Positions 48,285 to 60,342 of a stretch of DNA of 64,000 nt are shown here, piece after piece (position 1 is the stretch's first letter; each line of letters opens with the position of its first letter). A program made the position numbers and the translations under genes. The DNA is from Dipteris shenzhenensis (lineage: Eukaryota; Polypodiophyta; Polypodiopsida; Gleicheniales): assembly GCA_047967505.1 (NCBI GenBank), contig CM106538.1, one strand, 5' to 3'. Below the pieces are notes generated by a model. It was given only the letters and a program-made list of their open reading frames with translations. It had not been told where the DNA came from and made no database searches.

Positions 48285-50539
48285 TTTCCATGTTAAACTA
48301 AGATTTCTTATTCTATTTTTAAGCCAACACTAGTGATGGGAGTCTAGATTTGAGATACTTGGGACGAGTTGAGCCAAGAAGGATTTAGGATGTTGTGGGT
48401 TATGCAACACATGTCAAGGAATTGGGTGCTCCTAAATTGTTAAAGCACTATGAGTAGAAAAGGAAAACTCCATGAGAGAAAGTTCCAAGTGTAGAACATA
48501 GAGCTAGGAGTCGATGAGATAGCACTATAGGGCAACATCACTAAGCTCACCTGAGTGAACTAAATATGATCCAAGAGAAGAATGAAGCATTGAGATCACA
48601 TCAATAGTTGCTCCATGCCATCCACAATGAGCACGAGTCTAGAGCAACAGCAACCAAGGAAGCCATCATTGTGAAAGGGTAGGAGACAAAGTCCAAACGA
48701 ACATAGCTAGAGGCAAAGGTTCTATGTTATAGGACAAAGTGCAAAATGTAGAACAAAAGGATCCATGTGCTAGAGATGAAACGATCCAAAAAATAGGGTA
48801 GGCACATATCATCGCATTGACTAAGGAACATTTTTTGCTCAAGCTAAACTTGAGTAGTACCAAATGCAAAGGCATGACTAGGCTTGAATTCTGACCCACA
48901 TTTAAGACCTAATAACACCACCCCAAGTCCTTGAAAAGCTCCCATCCTAGCCACCAAGGCAATGAAACCTGAATGATCTAGAAGATGAGGCTAGCTTCTA
49001 ATGCCATCAATCCATCAAATTAAAGCTACTTACTCCCTCCCAGTAGACCACACAATAAAGGTAGGGCCACTCGCCAGCTGAGTCTAAGAAATAGGTTCTA
49101 TATGACTCCAAGAAGAAGATATTGTATTCTCTCAATGCCCTTATAGAATACAGCCCCCTCTCCATGATCGTGATCTTGACCAATGACTTTGAGTCACATG
49201 AGACTCGGCCCAAGCTTTGACAATAAAATTACCTGAGAGGACTCTACTTTCTCTTTCTTACAAAGCCTAGGTCGTGCTCAAAACAACCAAGCCTCCCCTA
49301 AATTCACACTGAGGCCAAGCCCAATCTCTACTAGTAGGGATGCCTCAAAAGACCCCACTTTATGCACCTTATGAGGCCTAGGTCATGCTGAAAATAACAT
49401 ATACATTCCCCAATATTAGATCACACTAAGAAAAATTGGCTAGAGCCCTCCCCACTGGCTGTCCAAGCATCACCAAGTACCAACCAATTTCCTCCCATGG
49501 TAATCAAGGTGGTTTACAAGGCTAAACCCCTACTAGAAGCATTACATGTATTGCTATTGACAAGCATTCCACTCTCTAAGAAAAGAATAAGAGCCATCCC
49601 AGGGTAGAAGAGCATGCAGATAAGGTATAGGACTTTAGCTACTACTGATGCAGGGAGATTCTTGCCCATGCCCATGTACCAACCACTCTTTTGAGTCATC
49701 TCATTGGACTATCTATTGGTTACCATGAGTTTGTACAATTGTATGACATATGACCATGGTCTAAAGACAAAGTACAAGGCATAGAAAGAATGGGCCACAG
49801 ACCAAGAAAAGCAATGGGTGGACATGGAACTGTATCATAGCCTTGGAGATGCCCACAATGAATACGTTGTTTGCCTGACTACATCACCATTCTCCTCAAG
49901 TAGATTACAAAGCTATTGGAAACCACCGTCAATCACATTCAATGTAGGTGTAACCTATGCAAGTCAGGTGTAACCTATGCAAGTCTGTCAAGGACCTATG
50001 GAAATGTGATGAGAGTCAAGCGTTCACCAAAAAGGGTGCAACTCAAATTTTCTTCACAAATATATCATCGAGTTGGATGTGGTCCACATGGTCAAGCAAC
50101 CGAAGAAAGAATGGTGGGTCTACCTAGATGTTCTGGTTAGGATCAACATCATCGACTCGAGTCACATATGCAGAGGGAGACCCCACTTCCACCTTCATCC
50201 TCTCTAAGATATACCCAATCACCCAAGGCATCTTGACTCCCAACCCTCACCAATAGAGCTTTGCAATAGTTGCAACATCCATGCACACCTAATGCCAAAT
50301 CAATCCCCAACAACCTCACATAGGCGGCATGACAACCTTATGATGACTTCTCCAAAGGATGTCAAACTTGTGATGACCATCTAAAAGGTGGCATGACAAC
50401 CTTGTGATGACTAGTCCAAAGAACGTTATCATGAACCCCTGTTTTTAATCAAGGTTGGTCCTTACAAGCCCCTCACTCAAGTTTCCTTGAATTGGTTGAG
50501 GTGGTAGAGGTGAGTGGTGCTGGAGTCAAACATGCAAGA

Positions 50540-50875
50540 ACCATTAGCATGCAATAAGATGTTTGAGAAGAAAGTGCAGACAAATTTGCAAATAATAGAT
50601 TGGTCATGGTCGAGGTGGCGAATGCACATGTGAACCCTTTATAAGGATTGTTAGTGACTTAGAGCTTGACTTTCTTATAAGTCTTCTATGTGGTAGAGCA
50701 CAAGGAACCATTAGCATGCAATAAGATGATCAAGAAGATATTGTGGGCAAATTTGCAGATAAGAGATTGATCATGGTGGTGAAGGTGGTGAATGTACATG
50801 TGAACCCTTTATAAGGATTGTTAGTGCCTTAGAGCTTGACTTTCTTGTAAGTCTTCTATGTGGTAGAGCATGAGG
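50540..50875. repeat. Tandem duplication, 167-bp unit, with a third partial copy
   Basis: ACCATTAGCATGCAATAAGATG begins copies at 50540 and 50707. Both continue through CATGTGAACCCTTTATAAGG and GTCTTCTATGTGGTAGAGCA. A partial third copy of the last block recurs at about 50990. The copies differ by a few percent by eye. Non-coding. Confidence 0.9.
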
Positions 50876-51742
50876 TATTGATTCATCACTTTTGGGCTTG
50901 GGTAAGATTCAAAGACAATTGGAAGAAATATTTGATGCTATAGACATTAAAGCATGCCGCATATGGCCTGTTAAGAATCTTGTAACGTGTGTCTTCTATG
51001 TGGTAGAGCATATAATATTTATCACTTTTGAGTTGAAGACATTTTGAGAATATTTAAACAAGTTTGGAAGTCAATTGAAATAAATATTTGGCAACTACTA
51101 GTAGTTTCTCCTCTTGGAGACAAGGATGGAAGCTGTCCTTGGTAGGGGACAAAAAGGGCTTCATTTCTACAATTGTTCTAATGTGGCTAGTTATTAGGGG
51201 GAACTAGTTCTTGTTGCCAACTTGCACACGAGGGATAGCACAATTCTTAGAAGGAGAGACAGTGTATGAATGAGGAAAAAATAGTGGTATCACCGAAGGC
51301 AAACTTAAATAAGTGATGCAAGTGAATGATTAAAAAAATTAGTTGATCTTTTGGAGGTTATTTTTAGATGCTAATTGCCAAGAGTAGTGTTGATGTGATA
51401 GTTAGGAGGTTTCTTCATTTTGGATAAATAGCTTTAATGCATTTTGGTTTTCTCGTACAAACTTTGTAGCTCCAAGAAATCATAGCGAACTTTTAAAAAG
51501 ATAAGGGAAAGCGACAAGTAGAAAGAACAAAGAACTAAAAAATAGCTCAAAGGCCAAATATGACAATTAGATGATGCAAGTACAATAGGATCTAAAAGCA
51601 ATAAAAGTCTGGCTAGCAAATTTAATGCATGTGAAAGAGAGGAAAATGAAGAAAATTCTAGAACTATTAGATGCAAGTGGATAAATGTTGGTGTTGTTAG
51701 AGCACACTATGAAGAAAACCAAAATGTTGAGAAATGCACATT

Positions 51743-51861
51743 ACACACACACGCACATGCACACGTGCACACACGTGCATGCACACATACAAATGCACGC
51801 ATGCACATTTGCGTGCGCGCACACACGTAGACACGCATGCATGCATGCCACACACATGCAT

Positions 51862-51901
<40 letters not shown>

Positions 51902-52149
51902 ATGCACACACACACACATGCACAGACATGGATGCACATACACACGCACAAATGCATGTGCACACGCACTTGTGCGCACGCACACACACACACTTGTGCA
52001 CATACATACACACACACATGTGCACACCCACACACGCACATGCATGCACACTGCACATAGATATGCACACACACACACACACATACACATGCGTAGCTAT
52101 TTATGTGCACACATGTGCATGTACACATGCATGCATGCACACATGAACA
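51743..52149. repeat. 400-bp alternating purine-pyrimidine tract (CA/TGCA/CG)
   Basis: Almost unbroken alternation of purines and pyrimidines built from CA, TGCA, CGCA and GTGCAC pieces, with many GTGCAC and GCATGC palindromes. Long ORFs of 108-153 codons exist in all frames because the tract lacks stops, but they encode only His/Thr/Cys/Val repeats. A strong candidate for Z-DNA. Confidence 0.95.
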
Positions 52150-55100
52150 CAATTTTTCATTATGTTTTGATAATTGTTGTTTTCACTTTTTGTCTTTTCA
52201 GTACGTACCAAGATTTTTGTCACTTGCAAGTGTTAATGTGAGCTCAGGGTAGCAAATATATTCACTCGTAGCATTGACCTCATGTCATATTCCACTAAGA
52301 GGAGATGGGAAGTATGTATGAGTATAGGAATACAAGAGGCCTGATTAAAAAAGGATCAGAGACAACCATCCCAGGGGGTTTAAGCATAGAAGTAGGTTGT
52401 AGGGTTCAATAATTGGTGAAGGATGTACAGGATGGTGCAGTTTTGAAAGGCCAAAAGTGGAGAGACATGTCCTCATCACCAACTTGAGGAGGTAAAGGGC
52501 TTAGAAATTATAATTTAGGATATCCTGCTTGGCCACAATCATGCAACAAGTCCATGCATGTGCATGCATATTTCTATGTGTCCCCTACCTGGCCACAATT
52601 ATGCAACAAGTCCATATTTCTCTCAAGCAAGGACGGTAGCAAACTGCATTCCTCCAAAGCCTTTGGGTGGGATATGTTACCATATCTTAGATATTTTGTG
52701 GTATAAAATGTAAAAAGAGAGAAAATTTCCATTTCTTCTTAAAATGACCATTTTCTCCACTGGTTGGGGAGTTTTGTAGATTTGAGGGTGGCTGGAATAG
52801 TATCATGATGGGTTTTAGCGAATTAGAGTGTATCATCCAAACATGAAATTTTGGTTTCATGAACTTCATTTTGATAATACCATTGAAGTTATCTTATTAG
52901 CATTTTATGAATTGTAAGAGAATTTATCTTTGGGACTTTAGTACTCAATTCATGAAACTATTGAATGCTAAATGATCCAATCCCTGAGAATTCATGTGCA
53001 AGCTTGCTAATTTGTTAAAGTAACATCCCCTTCTTGAATGATTACCTTTCAATAAAATACTACAAATTCATCCCATATGAGAGGAATCATGCTAACATGT
53101 GAGAGCATGTCCTTTCAAGTACCCTTGCATGGTAGTCAAACAACTTGCCTTGGTTGTTAAAATTAATTATACAAGTTCAAATGACTCATCCAATGATGTC
53201 CCAACATGATCATCATGCTTTTATTTCTTTCTACAACTTTTGCTCCCTTTTCTTATCGCATGTAGTCCAAGTTACAATGTTAACATAGTCCAAAAACCAT
53301 GCCTTCTAAGATAACTCATAGCCCACAAATTCTCTTAACTAGAAAATCCACACTAAAGCAAGAAGTCCACTACCTGCATTGTGCTACACCTTGTTGCAAG
53401 TGTTCTTTCAGTTTGTCTGCATACAAGGTCGTAAAATCCACATATTGCCTTGGGTGGGATTCTGTACAAGATGATTATTGCTCTTTGTAGCTCACCTCAT
53501 CTATCCACACTTAAAACTCCACAAGCCTTCGAGTATAATGTATACTATTACTAATGCACTCTATGTAGGGTCTCTGGGAAGTATGGAAGGAACATGCGTT
53601 CTTGAAAATACTAAAGGAACTATCTTGTCATGTCAAATCAAAGTTCCTTCCTCCCCCAAAATTTATGGACTTTAAAGAAAGCCATCTACTCACCCCAAGC
53701 ACATTAAAGGTAATATAGAAGACACACAACGTGACTCTAGATCAATAGACCTCTTCATCTTATACCACAGAAGCCCCTTCTAATAGGGGTGCAATGACCT
53801 AACTTACCATGATCTATTATCCAATAACTAATTAATTTGCCAACACTATATGTAGCAATAGCCTGATACTATGACTAGCATATAGGTTCCATTCCTATTA
53901 GGATTACCCTCCCTAACCTACTAATTCCACCCTCTAGTATCTTTCTTAACCCATAAGTGAGTCACTAGCTAACCTAGGCTAGCTAGCGATGTGACATGTA
54001 TTTATTAGACATCAAGTGCCTAGTGGAATCTTCCTTAAGGCGAAGTATACAATTCATTGAGCTTAAACATGTAAGGAATATGCAAAACTTATAGGAAAAT
54101 TGGCAAGTATCATGCGTTTGGACATGTGTTCAGACAAGTCATGTAGCTAGCATCAACTTTCAAGGTTTTATAGCTTATAAGAAGAACTGTTGGCTAAATC
54201 AAAGCATCGATTGTGATAGAAATAATACTTTTGCCATCAAACCTAATACCTAAATAGGTTCTCTCAATCGGGAAGAATTGGAAATTATATAAACTAGTAT
54301 AAAAGAGAAAGAGGGGAGGGGTGGTAAAGGCAAGAAGGGGAGAGGGGGTAAGAGAGGTGAGTGGATACTATCTTAAAGTGAACACGAAGAATTAATGAGG
54401 AGGAGAGAAAGTACCAACCTATTGCTATGCTATACAACATTGCACACCACCTAAAACATATCAAAAGTTGTCAATTGGTTGTCTCCTTAAATTGTGAGAA
54501 ATATCAAGCAATGCACTTCAGAAGATAGGTTTCTTATCATACATGGAAGATAAGTTGCCTAAGATGGGTATGTTGTGATTGTACTATATGTGTAGAAGGT
54601 GTGTAGAGAAAGCAAAGTGGAAGCAGAGAGGGTGTGTAGAGGGAGTGTAGAGAAAGCAGAGTGGAAGATACTTCAATTTAGAAGCACAATTTGATCACGA
54701 GATGTTGAGGTTGAGCAAGGAGTTTTGCCCACAAGTGTCCCCTTTGCAAGGTTACAAATGATGTTTCCAATCGTATGTGAATGATGAGCTTCATAAGATG
54801 AATATCTTATGATTGCATCGTGCGCATAGCCTAGTGAGAGTTATTTCTATTAAGATGTACCACGCATTGTCATTTTGAGTTACGCATAATAATGAGGTCA
54901 CGCAAGGAGTTTGTCCAATGCAAGTGTCCCCTTGCATGGGTTACAATGATGTTTCCAATCATTTGTAGATGGTAAGTTGTCTAGGATAGGAAGGTTTTGA
55001 TTGTATCATATATGTAGAGGGAGTGAAATGGAAGATAATAGATTCAAAAGCATCATGCATTGTTATTTTGAATTGCACAGAATAGTTAGGTCAAGAAGGA

Positions 55101-56089
55101 TGTTACGAAAATTGTATCTCATATTTCTTGCTAAAGATACTACTTTATTCCAATCCAGTGTGGCAAAGTGTTCGTTCCATAGAAGCGCACCGAACGCGAC
55201 AGAGGTCCTAGTGAAAGCTGTGTAGTTTAGTTAGGACGCCTAACTTGCCTATGACTTGTTATGTTAGGTGGTCGATATTGTGGGTGATTCCATGTTAATA
55301 CTAATGTCGCTTGTGTTATCAATGTTATGTTTGGTTATTGTACTTTGAATTATATTGAGATCAATTCATTTAGTGATTCTTACAATTGATTATTAATTAA
55401 GAATGTAATCTATGGCTTGAGTATAGTTGATGGAACTACTTAAGGGTTGGAGTTAGTGCGAGGTACTGATCGAGATGTCGCACGGTGCATGCTATGTGAA
55501 TATGGACCAAGATTGAAAAATAATGAATATTAAGATTGGCTAGTTATTTTATTACTTGTGGATGAGGGCATTTCAAGCCCTGTGATATTTTGAGCTAGTG
55601 AAGCTATGTTGAGAAATCCCTCCAATTGTGGACAAGGAATGCTTTTGATGTACTATTTTTAGCTCTTTGCTTTTTGGAATATGCAATCTTAATAGTCTAT
55701 CTGGGCAACAAGAGCCACCATCTAAAGGAGACAGTTTGGACCCCATCCGACATCGTCTCACTTCTTTCCTCCTTGTTCCTTATTCTTGGTTTCTATGGTT
55801 TTATAAATAATGAATTGATGAGCTTGTCTAATTCCAATTTTCATTACCGTGGTATCAAAGCCTAGCTACACTCTACCTGCTCTGTGGGAAACAAGCGACA
55901 CGATTTTAGCCAATCTAATGACATAATCGTTCATGAAATATTTTTTCTAATCCTGGTTTTGAGTTCATGTGCAAAACTTATCAAAGTTCTTCAAAACTTG
56001 ACGCTGCAAGTGCTATTGGCAAAAATGGCCCATCATAGGCTGTTCAAAGGGTATGCACCGATTATTTTGCATGGCTAGATCACTATATT
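52150..56089. other. Intergenic, no recognised genes
   Basis: No supported coding region. 54550-55080 contains loosely repeated phrases (TGCAAGTGTCCCCTTTGCA(A/T)GG, GATGTTTCCAATC) at about 54740 and 54920, suggesting a diverged duplication of about 180 bp. A TGGTATCAAAGC primer-site-like match is listed separately. Confidence 0.45.
55850..55861 (+). other. Possible primer-binding site for initiator Met-tRNA
   Basis: TGGTATCAAAGC, one base from the canonical site. The preceding bases (TCATTACCG) do not end in CA and no LTR or gag can be recognised, so a chance match is possible. A Thr/Ser-rich AT leader with a TTTATAAATAA box at about 55799 lies upstream. Confidence 0.35.
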
Positions 56090-56960
56090 CTGAATATGAA
56101 GGTAAGAAAGTTATATTTGTTTTTTGGTTAACTACACACTGATCTTTATCAATGTTTGGAGGGACATACTTGAAGCTTAACAAAAAAACACCCAAAATGT
56201 CGCATAGGGTCTTCACACTACCCGCATCTTCCCGCGAAAACGCCACCATGTCATCTACAAACCTTCCACCAACCCTCTAATGAATCCATCCTGCAGAGCT
56301 TTCCTTACAATCTTTACCAAAGGTATCGAGCAGAGGGCATACAACAGGAAGTCCATGGGGCACCCCTGCCTAGGAAGGGGAACAGGATACCCTCTCTATG
56401 ATACATCAAAGACATTGAGGATCACAACTGTTCAAAGAGCCATGAGGAAGTGAGTTGACGCACAGGTATAAATCCACCAGATCTACTTGAAGAGTTTGCT
56501 AAGTTAGAAGTAATTCTGAGCAAAGCATTTGAAAATGTTCCCGAGGTGGCAATATATCAAATTGTTCCCAGCATAGCAATACATAAGAGTTCAAAGGGGA
56601 CTACATTAAAGATGCAAAACAATCATGGTAATTGACAAACCATTTGGAGCAATCCTCCAGCAAAAAACTAGTAAATGGGCACCATCCAAAGCAGGTTCAT
56701 GCGAACAAAGCCACTTCATCACAGTCAGAGCAATAGCTCTAATGAGGTACAGGGGAATAAGCTTCTACTAAAAGCCATTTGTTAAATCTATTTCAAGCAG
56801 TGGCCGACCAATTGTCTTATGAGCAAAAATTAAATCTACAAAGGAAAATAACGCATGGTCTCTGTAATAAGCTTGCGAAGACAATCAATAGGAGACTGAA
56901 TCACAGACGGGATACCAACTATGGCATCCAATAAAATAGCCAGTCTATTCCCACTAGCAA
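56090..56960 (-). pseudogene. LINE reverse transcriptase remnant
   Basis: On the minus strand, across several frames: FVDLIFAHKTIGRPLLEIDLTNGF (the LDLTKAFD-type palm start), then RQGCPMDFLLYAL (the RQGCPLSPLLF block), then GGRFVDDMVAFSRED with the F/YxDD box and catalytic Asp pair. The motif order and spacing are those of a non-LTR reverse transcriptase. Many stops and shifts show an old copy. It ends near 56090, downstream of which (left) no zinc domain is seen. Confidence 0.68.
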
Positions 56961-57802
56961 AGAATTACTGGATCCAGCTGGGCAAACAAAAGCTACATAG
57001 ACTTCTCACCTTCCATGTCTTCAGAGACCAAGTCTCCTTCTCAAAAAGTACAGCTCACAATTTCCAGTAAGGTCAAGTCTGTTATCCCTGGCACACAATG
57101 ACCAAATCCTTTTGTCAAAGGAAAGCACTTTCTCCACAAGATCGAGACTCCTTCCCCAAAATCACAGCTCACATTTTCCAGTAAAAATGATGACCTACAA
57201 CAAACACGTAGTAGAATATCCTGAAAATGAGATTCCAAAACGATAACCAAGATTACAAACATGGTAGTCTCCTCAACTGAGATCCTAAAATGAATGTAGG
57301 AAAGTTCAAAGGAACGATTGCTAATCGGGAGTCACACAACAACCGAGAGGCACCTGAGAGAGACATCTCCGGCTGCCACTACTTGGATAAGAAACAGTCC
57401 TACAGCATAAACTGTCGGGGCCCTGAACCGCATGTCCTGAACCGCATGTACAGAATTCAAGTCCTTGCATAAAGGAGAAACTGATTCTTGTAAAGGTCCA
57501 TTCATTAATCGTCAAAAACCCTTACCACACTCATAATGTAAGGACTGAAATTGCATCTTGTAAACCAGGCTACCAATAAGTTGCACGTGGTGACTCACAC
57601 AACTTGTACATCAAATACAACAAGAAACTGATAAAATTGCTGAGTGAAGTATCTCCAGAAGTGAAACGTATCTTCTGAAAAAGTTCCACTGACTACGGAG
57701 ATTCTGCACCAAACACAAATACTTCATAGCCGAAGCATCCCCTGCAATTTGTTGCAACAAGCAGAACTCGTAAGCGGTACTTCTATCTTGGTACTTCTAT
57801 CT

Positions 57803-59084
57803 TTATTTCCCCTTTGGTGCGACCTTTCTACCAAACTTCTGGGGTTGCTTTTTGCCCATTTTTCTCTTTGGAGCCCACTTTTTCTTCTTGCCTGCCTCCC
57901 CTTTTGCCTTGTGAGCTTGCTTCTCTGCCTCCACATTGTAAACGCTTACAGCCTGCACAGCAAAGAGAAGGTCACTCTCACAAATCCAAAACACAAGACA
58001 GGCACATAGTCAGAAGCTGCTATCCATACTATCACCTTGTTTACATCAACTATGTCATGATTATTCTGGGCCAATACTTTATTCAGCACTCTTTCAAATT
58101 GCTGCTTTTCCTGAAGCCCAATCCCTGATCCTTCAGCAACTGGGAGAAACTGGACATGATATAACGAAACACAATTAAGCATCAAAATCTATATCCTCTA
58201 GTGCATCCCCTTCAAGAGAGCAAAGGGGAAGACGAGAAGCAGAGTTACCACTCTTTGCAATTGCATAACATGCATTCGAAGAAGACTTCTTTCAATGTTC
58301 GGTTCAAAAAAAAAAAAGGTTTTAAAACAAGGGTCATTATGAAAATATACCTTCCTGTACTTTCCTGTGTGTTTGGGCTCTTTTTCTCCAGCTAACTTGC
58401 GATCAAACTTGCCTCCACTTGCTGTGGCAGTGCTGGCAAGGCCAGCTGCAAAACCTATCTCACCTTTATTCATCTTCCTTGGAGCCTCTTTTGTGCCTGT
58501 TATGGGCAGGCTAGTTGCAGCCAACTGCACAGTGCTGCCACCAGAGGCATATCATACGCAATTTTTAAAAAATGTGTAAATTACTTGAGGGGGATCTCAT
58601 GATTTGCACAACATTAAATATTTAGAAAGATGGATTCAATGAAATACAGTGCAACACAAAATTTAACCCAAAAAACCTTGTTGCTTGTGTGCAGTAAATG
58701 TCATTGCACAAGATGAAGTTATAAGATAAACGGAGATACACACAGGCACGTGTGTAATCGCGTACACATGTGTGCATGCACACACACGCACATGTAAAAC
58801 AAGCGCACACAAGTTACAATCCAACCTATCAAGATACTGCTAGCATTGTACTCATAAACCTTACCACACATATCAGATCTAAGATTTAATTATAAAAGAC
58901 AAGATGAGGCTCCTTACATGCCCTTACGATGCACGAAGGACAAAAGAAGAGGCATACCTCGGCAATGCAGCCTTGCCACCAAATTTTGCAGCCCTTTTCA
59001 AGTTCTCCAACTGGTTCTTTTCTTGCTTCACCACACGTGATTTCTTCTCAGCCCGTCTTTGACTAAATGGATCTGAGCCTGGTT
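57803..59084 (-). CDS. RRS1: Ribosome biogenesis regulatory protein RRS1, four 3' exons
   Basis: Minus-strand exons with GT-AG borders: 59084-58958, 58534-58351, 58149-58036 and 57952-57803, ending in TAA at 57805-57803. Splicing restores one frame, including a Ser codon split between the first two exons. Seen in order: [11 protein letters not shown] and [74 protein letters not shown], and a Lys-rich tail, all matching eukaryotic RRS1. The protein works in the nucleolus in 60S subunit assembly with the 5S RNP. About 190 residues are present of the usual 300-365. The N-terminal exon(s) (with the LVDLGNL-type start) were not found in the 4.9 kb to the right, which is TE-filled. No internal stops, so probably functional. 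Confidence 0.92.
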
Positions 59085-59619
59085 CTGAAATGGTCCCCCA
59101 AAAAAGGTGCAAAAGAGAGAGTGCTAAGAACAACCATCTTAAACATAGCAGTATCAAAGCAGGACAGAAACACCATACCTCACAGACAAAACAGTTCCAA
59201 CATACGTACTGTGCATAGAAATGGATGAGTTCAGATAAAGACAAATGAGTATGTCACAGGACGTGATTTTTGTTGGCAAATAAACTGTGACTACCTTGGC
59301 TTTGGGGACTAGCCTAGGGGACTAGCCTAGGGGAAGTGCGAAACTCCTAAAAGTCCCTAGGAACTAATGTTAAAGTAGGGTCTAATTCTAAGTGCACCTA
59401 CTAGGTCAAGTGCTAGACCAAGGCAAGGAATAAGAGGGCCCAAAATGTTGGGCCCAAGACGTTGGAGAGTGGGTTAGAGGCTTTAATGAGCCACGTGGCA
59501 GCCCATTTAATGCATGTACTTGCATGCACCCTGTTTTCTCTCTAACTTGCATTCGTGAGTCTACTCCTTTGATGTACAGAATCCTCTCTTGCTGCCCATG
59601 AGCATCTTCACGCATTTAT
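59085..59619. other. RRS1 intron or 5' flank, unique part
   Basis: Non-coding. Includes an immediate 16-bp duplication of GGGACTAGCCTAGG near 59306-59335. No missing RRS1 exon recognised. Confidence 0.6.
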
Positions 59620-60030
59620 GAGGCTGTACAACTTTTGTTGCCACGTATCTCGAGGCTTGTTCTCTGGCTGTGCAGCTTTTCCTGGACCCAATTCGAGGTC
59701 CCTGTGTGACTATACAGATCTGGTATACGCATTTCAAGGCAGATTCCTTGACTGTGCAGCTCTGCTGCACACAAAGTGAGGCCATTTACTGATTGTACAG
59801 CTCTGCTGCACACAAACTGAGGCCATTTGCTAATTGTACAACTTATTTTCACGCTTACTTGTTAGGAAAGGAGTAGAAAGGGAGTAGAGAGAGTCAGGAA
59901 GTGAGAGAAGCAAAGTAGGAGAGGGAGATGGTGATAGGAGATGGAAGGGAGGTACAAAAGAAGATTTGTATTGCAGCAGACTAAGGTACAACAATGGCAC
60001 GGGGCAAGTAAAAGTCTGAGTCATCTCCCT

Positions 60031-60038
60031 TATTTATA
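60031..60038 (-). promoter_or_regulatory. TATA box of the solo LTR
   Basis: Reads TATAAATA on the minus strand, flanked by CTCCCT and AGGGAG, which pair with each other around it. It sits between the heat-shock elements and the pyrimidine-rich leader, where an LTR core promoter is expected. Confidence 0.65.
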
Positions 60039-60114
60039 GGGAGAGATGTTACAAGATATCTTCATAGATAGATCTAGATAGATCTATATTCTACAGAATA
60101 TCTTTACAAGTGCT

Positions 60115-60240
60115 AGAAGATTCTACAAACAAAGTATCTAGATATTACATTGAAAATATCTTTGTAAAGTTCTAGAACATTTCTGGAAGCTTCTAGAATA
60201 TTCTGGGTAACCTCTAGAACTTTCTAGAACATTCTAGAAA
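60115..60240 (-). promoter_or_regulatory. Heat-shock-element cluster
   Basis: Heat-shock factor trimers bind inverted 5-bp units nGAAn/nTTCn. Here five perfect contiguous units lie at 60216-60240, four at 60185-60204, two at 60170-60178 region (GTTCT-AGAAC at 60169-60178) and two at 60115-60124. Three contiguous units are enough for a canonical element. The cluster is about 80-210 bp upstream of the minus-strand TATA box at 60038-60031, a normal promoter distance. Confidence 0.8.
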
Positions 60241-60342
60241 TACAAAATGACTTATAAATATTTAGATATGTGAAACCAAAATACTTCTAACTAACATTAT
60301 CGAGGCTCATTGCTGGCTGTACGGATTTCCCTCTCCTACCCG

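Larger units (their letters stand above)
47271..51742. other. Unassigned DNA including an assembly gap
   Basis: No supported coding regions. A 20-bp direct duplication (GGTGTAACCTATGCAAGTC) lies at about 49946-49985. A 167-bp tandem duplication is listed separately. ORFs at 47318-48112 have no domain that I recognise. Confidence 0.5.
59860..60296 (-). mobile_element. Solo LTR with heat-shock-element cluster
   Basis: A 437-bp block has the ends TGTTAG (59860-59865) and CTAACA (60291-60296), a perfect 6-bp terminal inverted repeat with TG...CA ends. It is flanked by TTACT and TTATC, a plausible but mutated 5-bp target duplication. Its promoter parts make sense only on the minus strand: heat-shock elements, then TATAAATA (60038-60031), then a pyrimidine-rich leader ending CCTTTCCTAACA. 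There is no internal coding region, so it is a solo LTR from LTR-LTR recombination. It lies upstream of or within an intron of RRS1, on the same strand. Confidence 0.78.
59620..60342. repeat. 41-bp minisatellite interrupted by a solo LTR
   Basis: The phrase GAGGC (or AAGGC, GAGGT) starts units at 59620, 59652, 59695, 59736, 59778 and 59819, spacings 32, 43, 41, 42 and 41. Units share a core ACTG(A/T)TTGTACAGCT and TGCTGCACACAAA. The next unit start is at 60302, after the LTR. Removing 437 bp of LTR and a 5-bp target duplication gives a spacing of exactly 41, which supports both the period and the LTR borders. Confidence 0.85.

Noticed and set aside
51685-52241. Overlapping ORFs of 108-153 codons on both strands
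   Set aside because: They exist only because the CA/TGCA tract contains no stop codons in any frame; the products are His/Thr or Cys/Val repeats.
58201-58579. Plus-strand ORFs opposite RRS1 exons
   Set aside because: They are shadows of the minus-strand exons, which have matching splice sites and strong family motifs.
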